Below the pieces are notes generated by a model. That model made no database searches, was not told the origin of the DNA, and was given only the letters and a program-made list of their open reading frames with translations. The position numbers were made by a program, and so were the translations under genes. A DNA stretch of 64,000 nucleotides. Origin: Pseudonocardia hydrocarbonoxydans. Its GTDB lineage: Bacteria > Actinomycetota > Actinomycetes > Mycobacteriales > Pseudonocardiaceae. This document shows, piece by piece, positions 1 through 9,049 of the stretch (positions are counted from its first letter, which is position 1; each line of letters opens with the position of its first letter). Where the stretch lies: positions 1-64,000 of the forward strand of contig NZ_BJNG01000025.1 in assembly GCF_006539565.1 (NCBI RefSeq). The letters are read 5' to 3'.

Positions 1-2
1 CC

Positions 3-1118
3 CTAGCCCAGGTCCCTCAGCAGCGCCTCGGCCGGGCCGTACATCGCGCGGACCGTCTTGCCGTCGTGGAACTCGCCGATCGCGGTCATCGTCCAGGCGG
101 CGCCCGCGCGGCGCAGCACGCACATGATCACGCCGGTGTGCGGCTCGGAGTCGGTCAGCTCGAAGCGGACGAGCTCGGCGCGGGTGTCGAGGTCGACGAG
201 GCGGCAGTAGGCCCGGCTGACCTCGGTGAACTTCTGCCCCTGGAAGGAGTTGACGACGAACACGATCGCCTGCGCGTCGTCGGGGAGCTTCGCGAGGTCG
301 ACCTGGATGGTCTCGTCGTCGCCGTCCCCGTCGCCGGTGAGGTTGTCGCCGGAGTGCTCCAGCGCCCCCTTGAACGCGCTCTTGGACATGAACCACACCG
401 AGTCGGTCTTCTTGCCGCGGCTGCCGATCACGACGGCGGACGCGTCGAGGTCGATGCTGCGCCCGCCCCGCGCCGGGTCCCAGCCCAGGCCCATCGCGAC
501 GCGGCGCAGCGGCGGCGCGCCGGTCTTGACCAGCGACACCGTCTGCCGCTTGGCCAGCGACACCTTCCCCTTGTCCAGGTTGACGACCGAGGGAGCCTGC
601 GGCGTGGGCGGCGCCTGCTCCACCGGGGCGGGCTCGTCGTCGACGGTGATGCCGTAGTCGGTGGCGATCCCGCCCAGTCCGTTCGCATAGCCCTGCCCGA
701 CCGCCCGCACCTTCCACTGCGCCCCGCGGCGGTAGATCTCGACGCACAGCAGCGCCGTCTCCGGGCCCAGACCGTCGGGGGTGAAGTCCGCGACCGGCGT
801 CCCGCCGACGGCCACGTCCATCCGCAGCCCGCCCAGCGCCCCGAACGTGGTGGGCCCGCGGCCGTCGAGGCTCGCCGTGACCACGACCTTGTCGATCGCG
901 TCCTCGACCGCGGCCGGGTCGACGTCGACACCGGCGGGGTCGTAGCGCACACCGGGCGCGGTGGGCTGGTTGTAGAACACGAAGTCGGCGTCGCTGCGGA
1001 CCTTCCCGGTGGCGGCCACCAGCAGCGCGGAGATGTCGACGGGCGCGGCGGCCGTGACGCGCACCGAGACCGGACCGGGCGGGAGGGGCGCGTTCGCGCC
1101 CTTCGGCAGGGAGTGCAC
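3..1118 (-). CDS. TerD-family protein with two TerD domains
   Basis: 371 aa. Two TerD-like domains are visible. An N-terminal one opens with LPKGANAPLPPG and contains a DADFVFYNQP stretch. A second opens with KGKVSLAKRQTVSL and contains GLGWDP and a DLDASAVV calcium-site-like segment. A proline-rich linker of about 20 residues separates them. TerD proteins are cytoplasmic calcium-binding proteins linked to tellurite and stress resistance; the exact role here is unknown. The GTG start at 1116-1118 was chosen because it has AGGA eight bases upstream and begins just before the first domain. Upstream sequence in the same open frame runs through a tandem repeat and looks non-coding. Confidence 0.88.
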   Translation of the reverse strand: MHSLPKGANAPLPPGPVSVRVTAAAPVDISALLVAATGKVRSDADFVFYNQPTAPGVRYDPAGVDVDPAAVEDAIDKVVVTASLDGRGPTTFGALGGLRMDVAVGGTPVADFTPDGLGPETALLCVEIYRRGAQWKVRAVGQGYANGLGGIATDYGITVDDEPAPVEQAPPTPQAPSVVNLDKGKVSLAKRQTVSLVKTGAPPLRRVAMGLGWDPARGGRSIDLDASAVVIGSRGKKTDSVWFMSKSAFKGALEHSGDNLTGDGDGDDETIQVDLAKLPDDAQAIVFVVNSFQGQKFTEVSRAYCRLVDLDTRAELVRFELTDSEPHTGVIMCVLRRAGAAWTMTAIGEFHDGKTVRAMYGPAEALLRDLG

Positions 1119-1140
1119 GATGGCGATCCTGCCAGCACGC

Positions 1141-1245
1141 GCGACCCCCCGTTCCCGACCCGACCCCGCGAGTCCCCCGTTCCCCGCCCGCGAGTCCCCA
1201 GTTCCGCGCCCGCGAGTCCCCCGTTCCGCGGCCCCGCGAGACGGG
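1141..1245. repeat. 22-bp tandem repeat, GCGAGTCCCCCGTTCC family
   Basis: Three clear copies of a unit close to GCGAGTCCCCCGTTCCCC plus GCCC start at 1168, 1190 and 1212. A degenerate copy lies at 1141 and a partial one at 1236. The array sits between the TerD gene and the membrane protein upstream of it. The same unit reappears as the arm of a hairpin at 24526-24595, so this is a dispersed intergenic repeat rather than local slippage only. Confidence 0.75.
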
Positions 1246-1278
1246 CGGTGTCGCCGGGCCCCGCCGCCACTGCGCGAC

Positions 1279-1926
1279 CTACGACGAGGACGGGACCGGC
1301 GCGGTGCCGCCGGGCTGCGGAGCGGGACGCGTCCCCGCCGCCCAGGCGAGTGCCGCGCACCCCCCGGCCACCGCCACCATCGCGAGCCCACCGGAGGGCC
1401 AGTAGATGTGGCCGTGCAGGAAGCTCGCCGCGCCACCGAAGAGGATCGCGGCTCCGGGCAGCGCGGCCCACCCGTCCCGGCGCACCAGCACGAACCCGGT
1501 GAGCACCACGGCGACGAGGAACGACCAGGACCCGATCATGCCGAGGTCGTTGCCGAGCGAGCGCAGGTCGTTCGCCTCCTGGCTGCCGCTCTGCGCCCGG
1601 TCGACGAGGTACCCGGCGCCGATGCCGGCCAGCACGTCGAGCGCGGTGTAGAACGCGGCGTAGGAGTAGGCGGCGATCCGGGCGAGCCACGCCACCACAC
1701 CGGTCTCGCCGCGCAGCAGCACCCACAGCGCGACCGCCAGCAGCGGGAACAACGGCAGGGCGACGACGTGCAGCTGCCACCACGCCCCCGCCGTCGACTG
1801 GGCCAGCACGCGGGGATGGAACAGCCCGAGCACCGCGAGCACCAGCCCCGGGGCGGCCACGGCGACGGCCCGTCCGACCCGGTGGAGGGAGGTCGTCCGG
1901 GCACCCGCGGTCACCGTGTCCGTCAC
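1279..1926 (-). CDS. Predicted multi-pass membrane protein
   Basis: 215 aa, not recognised as a named family. About six hydrophobic segments are visible, beginning AVAVAAPGLVLAVLGLFHP and ending near ASFLHGHIYWPSGGLAMVAVAGG, followed by a short proline-rich tail. Histidines near predicted membrane edges (FHP, QLHVV, FLHGHIYWP) are notable, but no cofactor can be assigned. The GTG at 1924-1926 is taken as the start; the open frame continues upstream into a GTGCACAC-rich repeat. A DUF4386-like or small integral membrane family is possible. Confidence 0.7.
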   Translation of the reverse strand: MTDTVTAGARTTSLHRVGRAVAVAAPGLVLAVLGLFHPRVLAQSTAGAWWQLHVVALPLFPLLAVALWVLLRGETGVVAWLARIAAYSYAAFYTALDVLAGIGAGYLVDRAQSGSQEANDLRSLGNDLGMIGSWSFLVAVVLTGFVLVRRDGWAALPGAAILFGGAASFLHGHIYWPSGGLAMVAVAGGCAALAWAAGTRPAPQPGGTAPVPSSS

Positions 1927-1984
1927 CGCCCCAGCGTCGCAGACCGGTGGCCGTCCCGCCGTCCGGTCGCCCGTCCCGCCCGCG

Positions 1985-2056
1985 GTGCACACCAGGCCGT
2001 CGCCGTGCACACGTCACGGGGTGTGCAGCGCGACCGCCGGGTGTGCACGGTGCGGC
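1985..2056. repeat. GTGCACAC-rich intergenic repeat, copy 1
   Basis: A stretch with several GTGCACAC/TGTGTGCAC-like words lies between the membrane protein and menB. It contains GTCGCCGTGCACACG, GGTGTGCA and GGTGTGCAC in the same order and spacing as a second copy near 56.8 kb. It could be a small dispersed repeat or contain operator sites; no protein is supported here. Confidence 0.55.
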
Positions 2057-2123
2057 AGGCGGCGCTCCCCGCGGTCCGGTGGTCCCGCCGCCCGCCGCGT
2101 ACCGGATCCGTAGTGTGCGTGCC

Positions 2124-3032
<909 letters not shown>

Positions 3033-3285
3033 GCCCCCGCACGCAGGCCGATCGCGGCACCGCGCCGCCCACCCGGATGGCGGCGCCCGCGACGAGCCCC
3101 ACCAGCACCGACGCCGCCAGCCACACCACCGCCCCGACCGCGACCCAGCCCACCGTCCCCATACCCGGCATATCGGGTCGGGGTGCGGAGCCGTTGCGTC
3201 ACGACCGAGTGACCGGCCGTGACCCACGGTCGCCGGTCGTGCCCCGGATGGCCCCCGGTCGCGCCGACGGTGTGGACTCACGCCC

Positions 3286-4404
3286 ATGCGGACGATCGCC
3301 CTCGACGGCTCCCCCGGCGGCGTCGACGCGCTGGTCGACGCCCTCGCCGCCGCGCTCGACGGCGGGCCCGCCGTCCTGCCGCACACCGGTCCGGCACCGG
3401 CGACGCCCGGGCCCCCGCCCGCGACCGCCGTCGTCATCGCGACGTCCGGCTCCACCGGCCGGCCGCGGCACGTCGCGCTGACGGCGGCCGCGCTGCGGGC
3501 GTCGGCAGGCGCCACCGCCGCCCGGCTCGGCGGTCCCGCCCGCTGGCTGCTGGCGCTGCCGGCCGAGCACGTCGCCGGGGTGCAGGTGATCGTGCGGGCA
3601 CTGCTGGCCGGGGCCCCGCCCGCGGTGCAGGACCTGCGCCCGGGCTTCCGCGCCGACGCCTTCGCCGCCGTCACCGACGGTCTGGGCCCCGGCCCGCGGC
3701 ACACCAGCCTGGTCCCCACCCAGCTGCTGCGCCTGCTCGACGCCGGCGGTCCCGCCCTCGACGCGCTGCGCTCCTACCGCGCGGTGCTCGTCGGCGGCGC
3801 GGCCCTGGACGCCGACCTGCGCCGCCGCGCGCTCGACGCGGGCGTCGCCGTCGTCACCACCTACGGCATGAGCGAGACGGCGGGGGGGTGCGTCTACGAC
3901 GGGGTGCCGCTCGACGGCGTCACGGTCGATCTCGAGGCCGACGGCCGCATCGTGCTCGGCGGGCCGACGCTGGCCACCGGCTACCTCGGCGGGCCCCCGT
4001 TCGGCGGGCGGTTCCGCACCGGCGACCTCGGCCGTCTCGTCGGCGGGCGGCTGGAGGTGCTGGGCCGGGCCGACGACGTGATCGTCACCGGCGGGGAGAA
4101 CGTGGCCCCCGCGGCCGTCGAGCGGGTGCTGGTCGCGCAGCCCGGGGTGCGCGCGGCGTGCGTCGTCGGGATCCCCGACGTGCGGTGGGGGCAGGTCGTC
4201 GCGGCCGCCGTCGTGCCGGGGCCGGGCCGCCCCGGCGACGACGGGCTGCGCGACGCCGTGCGCGCGGCGCTCGGCCGGGCCGCGGTGCCGCGCCGGATCG
4301 TCGACGTGGCGGAGATCCCGGTGCGGGGGATCGGCAAGCCCGATCGTGCGGCGGTGACCCGACTCGTCACGGTGACGGGCGGCCTGGAGCCCCCGAGCGG
4401 GTGA
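3286..4404 (+). CDS. menE: o-Succinylbenzoate-CoA ligase
   Basis: 372 aa, short for an ANL-superfamily adenylate-forming enzyme but normal for actinobacterial MenE. It activates o-succinylbenzoate to its CoA ester, the substrate for MenB. Motifs in order: the P-loop-like IATSGSTGRPRHV near residue 50, YGMSETAGG (A5), TGDLGRLVGGRLEVLGRADD (A7/A8), GGENVAPAAVE and the C-terminal GIGKPDRAA containing the catalytic lysine. It lies 250 bp after menB on the same strand. The ATG start directly precedes a conserved-looking N-terminus. Confidence 0.93.
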   Translation: MRTIALDGSPGGVDALVDALAAALDGGPAVLPHTGPAPATPGPPPATAVVIATSGSTGRPRHVALTAAALRASAGATAARLGGPARWLLALPAEHVAGVQVIVRALLAGAPPAVQDLRPGFRADAFAAVTDGLGPGPRHTSLVPTQLLRLLDAGGPALDALRSYRAVLVGGAALDADLRRRALDAGVAVVTTYGMSETAGGCVYDGVPLDGVTVDLEADGRIVLGGPTLATGYLGGPPFGGRFRTGDLGRLVGGRLEVLGRADDVIVTGGENVAPAAVERVLVAQPGVRAACVVGIPDVRWGQVVAAAVVPGPGRPGDDGLRDAVRAALGRAAVPRRIVDVAEIPVRGIGKPDRAAVTRLVTVTGGLEPPSG

Positions 4405-4533
4405 CGGATTGCGCCATCACATCAGGTCGCTCACTCTGCGTTGATTGACCACTACTCCCTCATCCGGTCTGCTGCGCCAGCAGGAGCAACACAGGCACCA
4501 GCAGTCACAGAAACCACACGGGGAGTTCTCAGT

Positions 4534-5997
4534 ATGCGGATGAGGTTGCGCACCGCGACCCTGCTGGCCGTCGTCGGCGCGGTCGCGCTCGGCACGGCCG
4601 CACCGGCCGCCGCCACCGAGACCGGCACGGCGTCCTGGAACCCCGACCTCGTCGCCGGGGAGAGCGCGGGCGTGGTGGTCGCCGACGGCACCGCGCGGCT
4701 CGACCGCTCGGGCACCCACCTGCTCCCCGCCGACGACGACGGCGCGCCCGTCCCGACCGGCCTGCTCACGTTGCCCGCACAGACCCTCGACACGCCGACC
4801 GACCGCGTCGGCACCGCCGTCGACGGCGACCTGCCCGAGGGCAGCACCGCCACGGTTGACGTCCGGGGGCTCCGCGCCTCGGGCGGATGGACGGAATGGA
4901 TACCCGCGACGTCCGGCACGGCGACGTTGCCCGAGACGACCTCGCAGGTGCAGACCCGCCTCGTGCTGACCGGCGAGCCGGCCACGGAGCCGGCCGTCCG
5001 GGGGGTGACGGTCACCGCCCTTCCAGCGGCGGCGCGCACCGAGGCAGTGGTGGAGTCGGCGGCGCTGAACTACCGCGTGTTCGCCACCCGCGAGGGGCTC
5101 GTCGGCGGCACCACCGCGAACGGCCACGTGATCGCCGAGCGCGACCAGTTCGTCGCCCTCCCCTCCCGTCGCGCACTGTCGCCCCGCGGCACCAGCGACT
5201 ACTCCGTCAAGGTGTGTGCGCCCAACGGACGCTGCGCGTTCGCCCCCGTCTGGGACGTGGGCCCGTGGAACACCCGCGACGACTACTGGAACCCCGCGGA
5301 TCAGCGCCAGGAGTGGAAGGACCTCCCGCAGGGCCTCCCGCAGGCCCAGGCCGCGTACGCCGACGGCTACAACGGCGGCCGTGACCAGTACGGCCGCACC
5401 CCCTCCAACCCCGCAGGCATCGACCTCGGCGACGGCCTGTTCTGGGACGCGCTCGGCCTGACCGACAACTCCTGGGTCACCGTCGACTACCTGTGGACCG
5501 GCTCCGTCCGTCTGTCGCTGGTGAGCGCCGAGGAGCCGATCGACGTCCTGTCCGCACCCGACGCCGCCGCCGACGTCGTGGGCGTGGCAGCGGAGAGCGC
5601 CGCCGTGCCGGTGGAGTGCGCCCTCACCACGGACGCGGCCACCTGGCTGCGGATCGGGACCGACCAGTACATCGACGCCGACGTCGTGTCCGACGCCGAG
5701 GGGGTCGCCGCGTGCGACACCGCCCCCGCCGACGCTGCCGGCCCCACCGACACGGCCGGCCCCACCGACACGGCCGGCCCCACCGACGCCGCCGGCCCCA
5801 CCAGCGCGACCGATCCCGGCGACGAAGCGACCGGCGACGCAGCGACGGGCGACGCCCCCGCGGCCGGGACCCCCTCGTCCGGTACATCCACGTCCGACGC
5901 CCCCACCGGCTCGGAGAGCCGCGCGAGCAACAGCCCCGCAACCACCGACCCGACCGGCTCCCCCGCACCGACCGCGGAACCCACCTCCCCGCAGTGA
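4534..5997 (+). CDS. Secreted protein with beta-barrel-like core and SH3-like region
   Basis: 487 aa. The ATG at 4534 has GGGGAG eight bases upstream. A Sec signal peptide covers about residues 1-28, with cleavage likely after AAPAAA. A central region (NYRVFATREGLVGG ... DYSVKVCAPNGRCAF ... VWDVGPWNTRDDYW) resembles a widespread actinobacterial extracellular domain of double-psi-barrel type, with a Cys pair in VCAPNGRC. It is followed by an SH3b-like stretch with two further cysteines. The tail of about 90 residues is Thr/Pro/Ala-rich and begins with four AGPTDT-like hexapeptides. Likely cell-wall-associated; enzymatic activity unknown. Confidence 0.8.
   Translation: MRMRLRTATLLAVVGAVALGTAAPAAATETGTASWNPDLVAGESAGVVVADGTARLDRSGTHLLPADDDGAPVPTGLLTLPAQTLDTPTDRVGTAVDGDLPEGSTATVDVRGLRASGGWTEWIPATSGTATLPETTSQVQTRLVLTGEPATEPAVRGVTVTALPAAARTEAVVESAALNYRVFATREGLVGGTTANGHVIAERDQFVALPSRRALSPRGTSDYSVKVCAPNGRCAFAPVWDVGPWNTRDDYWNPADQRQEWKDLPQGLPQAQAAYADGYNGGRDQYGRTPSNPAGIDLGDGLFWDALGLTDNSWVTVDYLWTGSVRLSLVSAEEPIDVLSAPDAAADVVGVAAESAAVPVECALTTDAATWLRIGTDQYIDADVVSDAEGVAACDTAPADAAGPTDTAGPTDTAGPTDAAGPTSATDPGDEATGDAATGDAPAAGTPSSGTSTSDAPTGSESRASNSPATTDPTGSPAPTAEPTSPQ
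5737..5808 (+). repeat. 18-bp in-frame tandem repeat (four units)
   Basis: Four copies of an 18-base unit starting GCCGGCCCCACCGAC encode AGPTDT, AGPTDT, AGPTDA and AGPTSA in the low-complexity tail of the secreted protein. The copy number is likely variable between strains. Confidence 0.85.
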
Positions 5998-6058
5998 TCG
6001 TTCCGAGGTGGGCATCGCGGCGGTTCGAACGACCACCACCCCCACCTCGGAACGATCA
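5995..6058. terminator. 18-bp-arm inverted repeat beginning at the stop codon
   Basis: TGATCGTTCCGAGGTGGG (5995-6012) pairs perfectly with CCCACCTCGGAACGATCA (6041-6058) around a 28-base loop. The left arm starts with the TGA stop of the secreted-protein gene. It probably separates this gene from menA. No U-tract follows, as is common for actinobacterial terminators. Confidence 0.7.
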
Positions 6059-6109
6059 CCGGAGGTGCCGACCACCCACTCCGAGGACCGGGCCGGATAG
6101 CGTTCCGGT

Positions 6110-6991
6110 GTGGCCACGCTGAACCAGTGGGTGCAGGGCGCCCGCCCGCGCACCCTGCCGACCGCCGTCTCCCCGGTCGTGGTCGGGACGGGCGCCGCGA
6201 TCGGGGCCGGGACCGTCGCGCCGGGGCGGGCGCTGCTCGCCCTGCTCGTGGCGGTGGCGCTGGTGGTCGGGGTGAACTATGCCAACGACTACTCCGACGG
6301 CATCCGCGGCACCGACGACGACCGGGTCGGCCCGCTGCGGCTGGTCGGGTCGAAGCTGGCCGAGGCCTCGGCCGTCCGCTCCGTGGCCTTCGGATGCTTC
6401 GTCGTGGCCGGGCTGGCCGGGCTCACGCTGGTCTCGCTCGCGCAGCAGTGGTGGCTGATCGCGGTCGGGGCGCTGTGCATCGCGGGCGCCTGGTTCTACA
6501 CCGGCGGCTCGCGGCCCTACGGCTACGCCGGCCTCGGCGAGGTGGCCGTCTTCGTGTTCTTCGGGCCCGTCGCGGTGCTCGGCACGGTCGTCACGCAGAG
6601 CGGCCCGCCGAGCCCGCTCGCCGTCATCGGGGCCGTGGGGGTCGGGCTGCTGGCCTGCGCGCTGCTCGTCGCCAACAACCTGCGCGACATCCCCACTGAC
6701 ACCGCCTCGGGCAAGCGGACCCTCGCGGTCCTGCTCGGCGACGCCGACACCCGCCGCCTCTACGTCGCGCTGGTCGCGGTCCCGTTCGTGCTCTCCGCGC
6801 TGGCCGGGCTGCGCAGCTGGCCGATGCTGCTGGCTCTGCTGGCGCTGCCGCTCGCGGTGCCGCCCGCCCGTCAGGTACTGGGCGGGGCGGACGGCCGCGC
6901 GCTCGTCCGCGTGCTGGGGGCGACGGGGCTGCTGCTGCTGGCGTGGTCGGTGCTGACCGGCGTCGGTACCGCGCTCGGCGGCCTGCGCTGA
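6110..6991 (+). CDS. menA: 1,4-dihydroxy-2-naphthoate polyprenyltransferase
   Basis: 293 aa integral membrane UbiA-family prenyltransferase. It attaches the polyprenyl chain to dihydroxynaphthoate, giving demethylmenaquinone. The first aspartate-rich motif is NYANDYSDGIRGTD (about residues 56-69) and the second is NNLRDIPTDTASGKRT (about 190-205). About eight hydrophobic segments are present. The start is GTG at 6110 (MATLNQWVQGARPRTLP), the typical N-terminus of the family. It is isolated from menB/menE by the secreted-protein gene and a strong inverted repeat, so it probably has its own promoter. Confidence 0.95.
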   Translation: MATLNQWVQGARPRTLPTAVSPVVVGTGAAIGAGTVAPGRALLALLVAVALVVGVNYANDYSDGIRGTDDDRVGPLRLVGSKLAEASAVRSVAFGCFVVAGLAGLTLVSLAQQWWLIAVGALCIAGAWFYTGGSRPYGYAGLGEVAVFVFFGPVAVLGTVVTQSGPPSPLAVIGAVGVGLLACALLVANNLRDIPTDTASGKRTLAVLLGDADTRRLYVALVAVPFVLSALAGLRSWPMLLALLALPLAVPPARQVLGGADGRALVRVLGATGLLLLAWSVLTGVGTALGGLR

Positions 6992-6996
6992 CGCCG

Positions 6997-7272
6997 CTAC
7001 CGGTCCTCCCCGCGCAGCCGCGAGCGCAGCGCCTCGCGTTCCACCGACCGCCGCCGCGACGACTCGGCGAGCGCCGCGTCGAGGCGGGAGCGCAGGCCGC
7101 GGAACAGCACCATCGACAGCGGCAGTGCCACGATCAACGCCACCAGCAGCGCCACGACGACCGGCACCCCCGCCAGCATCAACAGGGCGGCGACGACGGC
7201 GAGCAGACCCGAACGCGCGAGCGTGTAGAGCCCCACTGCGGACAACAGGCCCGGGGCGGTCGGAGAGGTCAT
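6997..7272 (-). CDS. DUF4229-type small membrane protein
   Basis: 91 aa with two hydrophobic helices (GLYTLARSGLLAVVAALLML and VVVALLVALIVALPLSMVLF) and a charged, arginine-rich tail. This matches the actinobacterial DUF4229 pattern found next to menA. It is convergent with menA, with only five bases between the stops. Function unknown. Confidence 0.8.
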   Translation of the reverse strand: MTSPTAPGLLSAVGLYTLARSGLLAVVAALLMLAGVPVVVALLVALIVALPLSMVLFRGLRSRLDAALAESSRRRSVEREALRSRLRGEDR

Positions 7273-7663
7273 ACCCCAAGCCTACGACCCCTCGGGCCGG
7301 CCGGACCGTGAAGCTGACACGACAGTAAGGCCATGACCGCTACCGACCTCGTCATGCGCGACGGCGGCCGGTCCTGGCGACGTGATCGGGTCATCGCGCT
7401 CGGTGCGATCGTCGCCCCCACCATACGTCGTGGCCCATTTCGGCAACGCCACCGACTTCACACCGGACTTCAGGACCTGGGCCACCGGGTATCTCTCGGG
7501 CGGCCTGATTCGTGCTCGGCCTGATCGTCCTGGCACGTCGATGGAGCGGGAACCGGCCCGCCCCTGGTAGTCGGGGCGTGACGGTCGGTGGCGCGTGCCG
7601 TGCCGCCCAGCAGGGTCGCACGGGCCGGGCGGGTTCGCCGGCCGGGCGACTGCCGAGCGGCGG
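7273..7663. other. Intergenic, no supported gene
   Basis: 391 bases between the DUF4229 gene and mntH. Several short frames are open on both strands, including a minus-strand one containing PVAQVLKSGVKSVALPKWATTYGG. None has a convincing start, ribosome binding site or recognised domain. It may include remnants of mobile DNA, given the IS debris nearby. Confidence 0.5.
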
Positions 7664-8950
7664 TCAGGCGCCGGTGGCGGTCTGCCAGATCAGGAACACG
7701 TTGAGCCCGATGATCAGCGCGGCGGCCAGCCCGGCGACGGTGGTGGTGAGGCGGTGGTTGACCAGCTCCGCCATGACGTCGCGGCGGCGGGTGAGCAGCA
7801 CCAGCGGGACCAGCGCGAACGGGATGCCGAAGGACAGCACGACCTGGGACAGCACCAGCGCGCGGGTGGGGTCGATCCCGATGCCCAGCACGACCAGCGC
7901 GGGGGCGAGGGTGAGTGCCCGGCGCAGCAGCAGCGGGATCTGGCGCCGGATGAAGCCCTGCATGACCACCTGGCCCGCGTAGGTCCCCACCCCGGATGAG
8001 GCGAAACCGGACGCGAGCAGGGCGATCGCGAACGCGAACGCGGCCGGCTGGTCGAGGACCCGGGCGAGGCCGGCGTAGGCGCCGTCGAGGGTGTCGGTGT
8101 CGGGGATGTCGGTGCCGAAGAACAGGGTGGCCGCGATGACCAGCATGGCAGCGTTGACCAGCCCGGCCAGCCCCATCCCGACGACGACGTCGGTCTGCTG
8201 GCGGCGCAGCAGGAACTTGCGGTCTTGCGCGGTGTCGGCGCGGATCCGGGTCTGGGTGAGCGCGGAGTGCAGGTAGACCACGTGCGGCATCACCGTGGCG
8301 CCGATGATGCCGGTGGCCAGCAGCAGGCTGTCGGTGCCGTCGAACCGGGGGACGAGCCCGGCGACGGCGTCGGCCGGGACGATCTCGATGCGGACCACGG
8401 TGCTCAGGAAGCCGAGCAGGATGACGAAGAAGAGCCCGGCGATGGCCCGCTCGAACGGCCGGAAGCCCCGGCTCTGCAGCGCCAGCAGCGCGAACGCGAC
8501 GATCCCGGTGATCACTCCGCCGGTGAACAGCGGGATCCCGAACAGCAGATTCAGCGCGATCGCGCCGCCGATCACCTCGGCCAGGTCGGTGGCGATGGCA
8601 ACGATCTCGGCCTGCACCCACATCCCGCGCGACACCGGGCGGGGGAACCGGTCACGGCACATCTCCGGCAGGTTGCGGCCGGTGGCCAGACCCAGCTTGG
8701 CCGAGAGCGACTGGATGAGCATCGCCAGCAGGTTGGCGCCGACGATCACCCACAGCAGCAGATAGCCGAACTGGGCGCCGGCGGAGAAGTTGGTGGCGAA
8801 GTTGCCCGGGTCGACGTAGGCGATCGCAGCGACGATCGCCGGTCCGAAGAACAACAACCGGCCCCGCCACGGACCGCGGGCCCGGATCTCGGCGATCGTG
8901 AGAGTGGTATCACCGGTTGTCGGGCGCTGGGTGGAGTCGGTAGTTGTCAT
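7664..8950 (-). CDS. mntH: Nramp-family divalent metal (Mn2+) transporter
   Basis: 428 aa, eleven predicted membrane segments, full family length. The hallmark metal-site motif DPGN is present in YVDPGNFATNF (helix 1). The helix 6 site is ATVMPHVVYLHS, matching the MPH signature. A conserved acidic helix reads IVAIATDLAEVIGGAIALN. It imports Mn2+ or other divalent metals coupled to protons. The ATG at 8948-8950 is 9 bases from an imperfect dyad resembling a DtxR/MntR-type operator, so metal-dependent repression is likely. Confidence 0.94.
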   Translation of the reverse strand: MTTTDSTQRPTTGDTTLTIAEIRARGPWRGRLLFFGPAIVAAIAYVDPGNFATNFSAGAQFGYLLLWVIVGANLLAMLIQSLSAKLGLATGRNLPEMCRDRFPRPVSRGMWVQAEIVAIATDLAEVIGGAIALNLLFGIPLFTGGVITGIVAFALLALQSRGFRPFERAIAGLFFVILLGFLSTVVRIEIVPADAVAGLVPRFDGTDSLLLATGIIGATVMPHVVYLHSALTQTRIRADTAQDRKFLLRRQQTDVVVGMGLAGLVNAAMLVIAATLFFGTDIPDTDTLDGAYAGLARVLDQPAAFAFAIALLASGFASSGVGTYAGQVVMQGFIRRQIPLLLRRALTLAPALVVLGIGIDPTRALVLSQVVLSFGIPFALVPLVLLTRRRDVMAELVNHRLTTTVAGLAAALIIGLNVFLIWQTATGA

Positions 8951-8959
8951 CGCCTACAT

Positions 8960-8998
8960 GTTAGCCTACGTTCACCTACAAAGGTAGACGAATCTAAC
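8960..8998 (-). promoter_or_regulatory. Candidate MntR/DtxR-type operator upstream of mntH
   Basis: An imperfect 39-bp dyad runs from GTTAGCCTACGTTCACCTA to AAGGTAGACGAATCTAAC, with outer arms GTTAG/CTAAC and inner CACCTA/AGGTAG words. It is an AT-rich island immediately upstream of mntH, where a manganese-sensing repressor would bind. The assignment rests on position and symmetry only. Confidence 0.45.
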
Positions 8999-9049
8999 TC
9001 CTGAGAATGACAGGGCTGCTGGCTGGCCACAGGGACGCACACCGAGATT

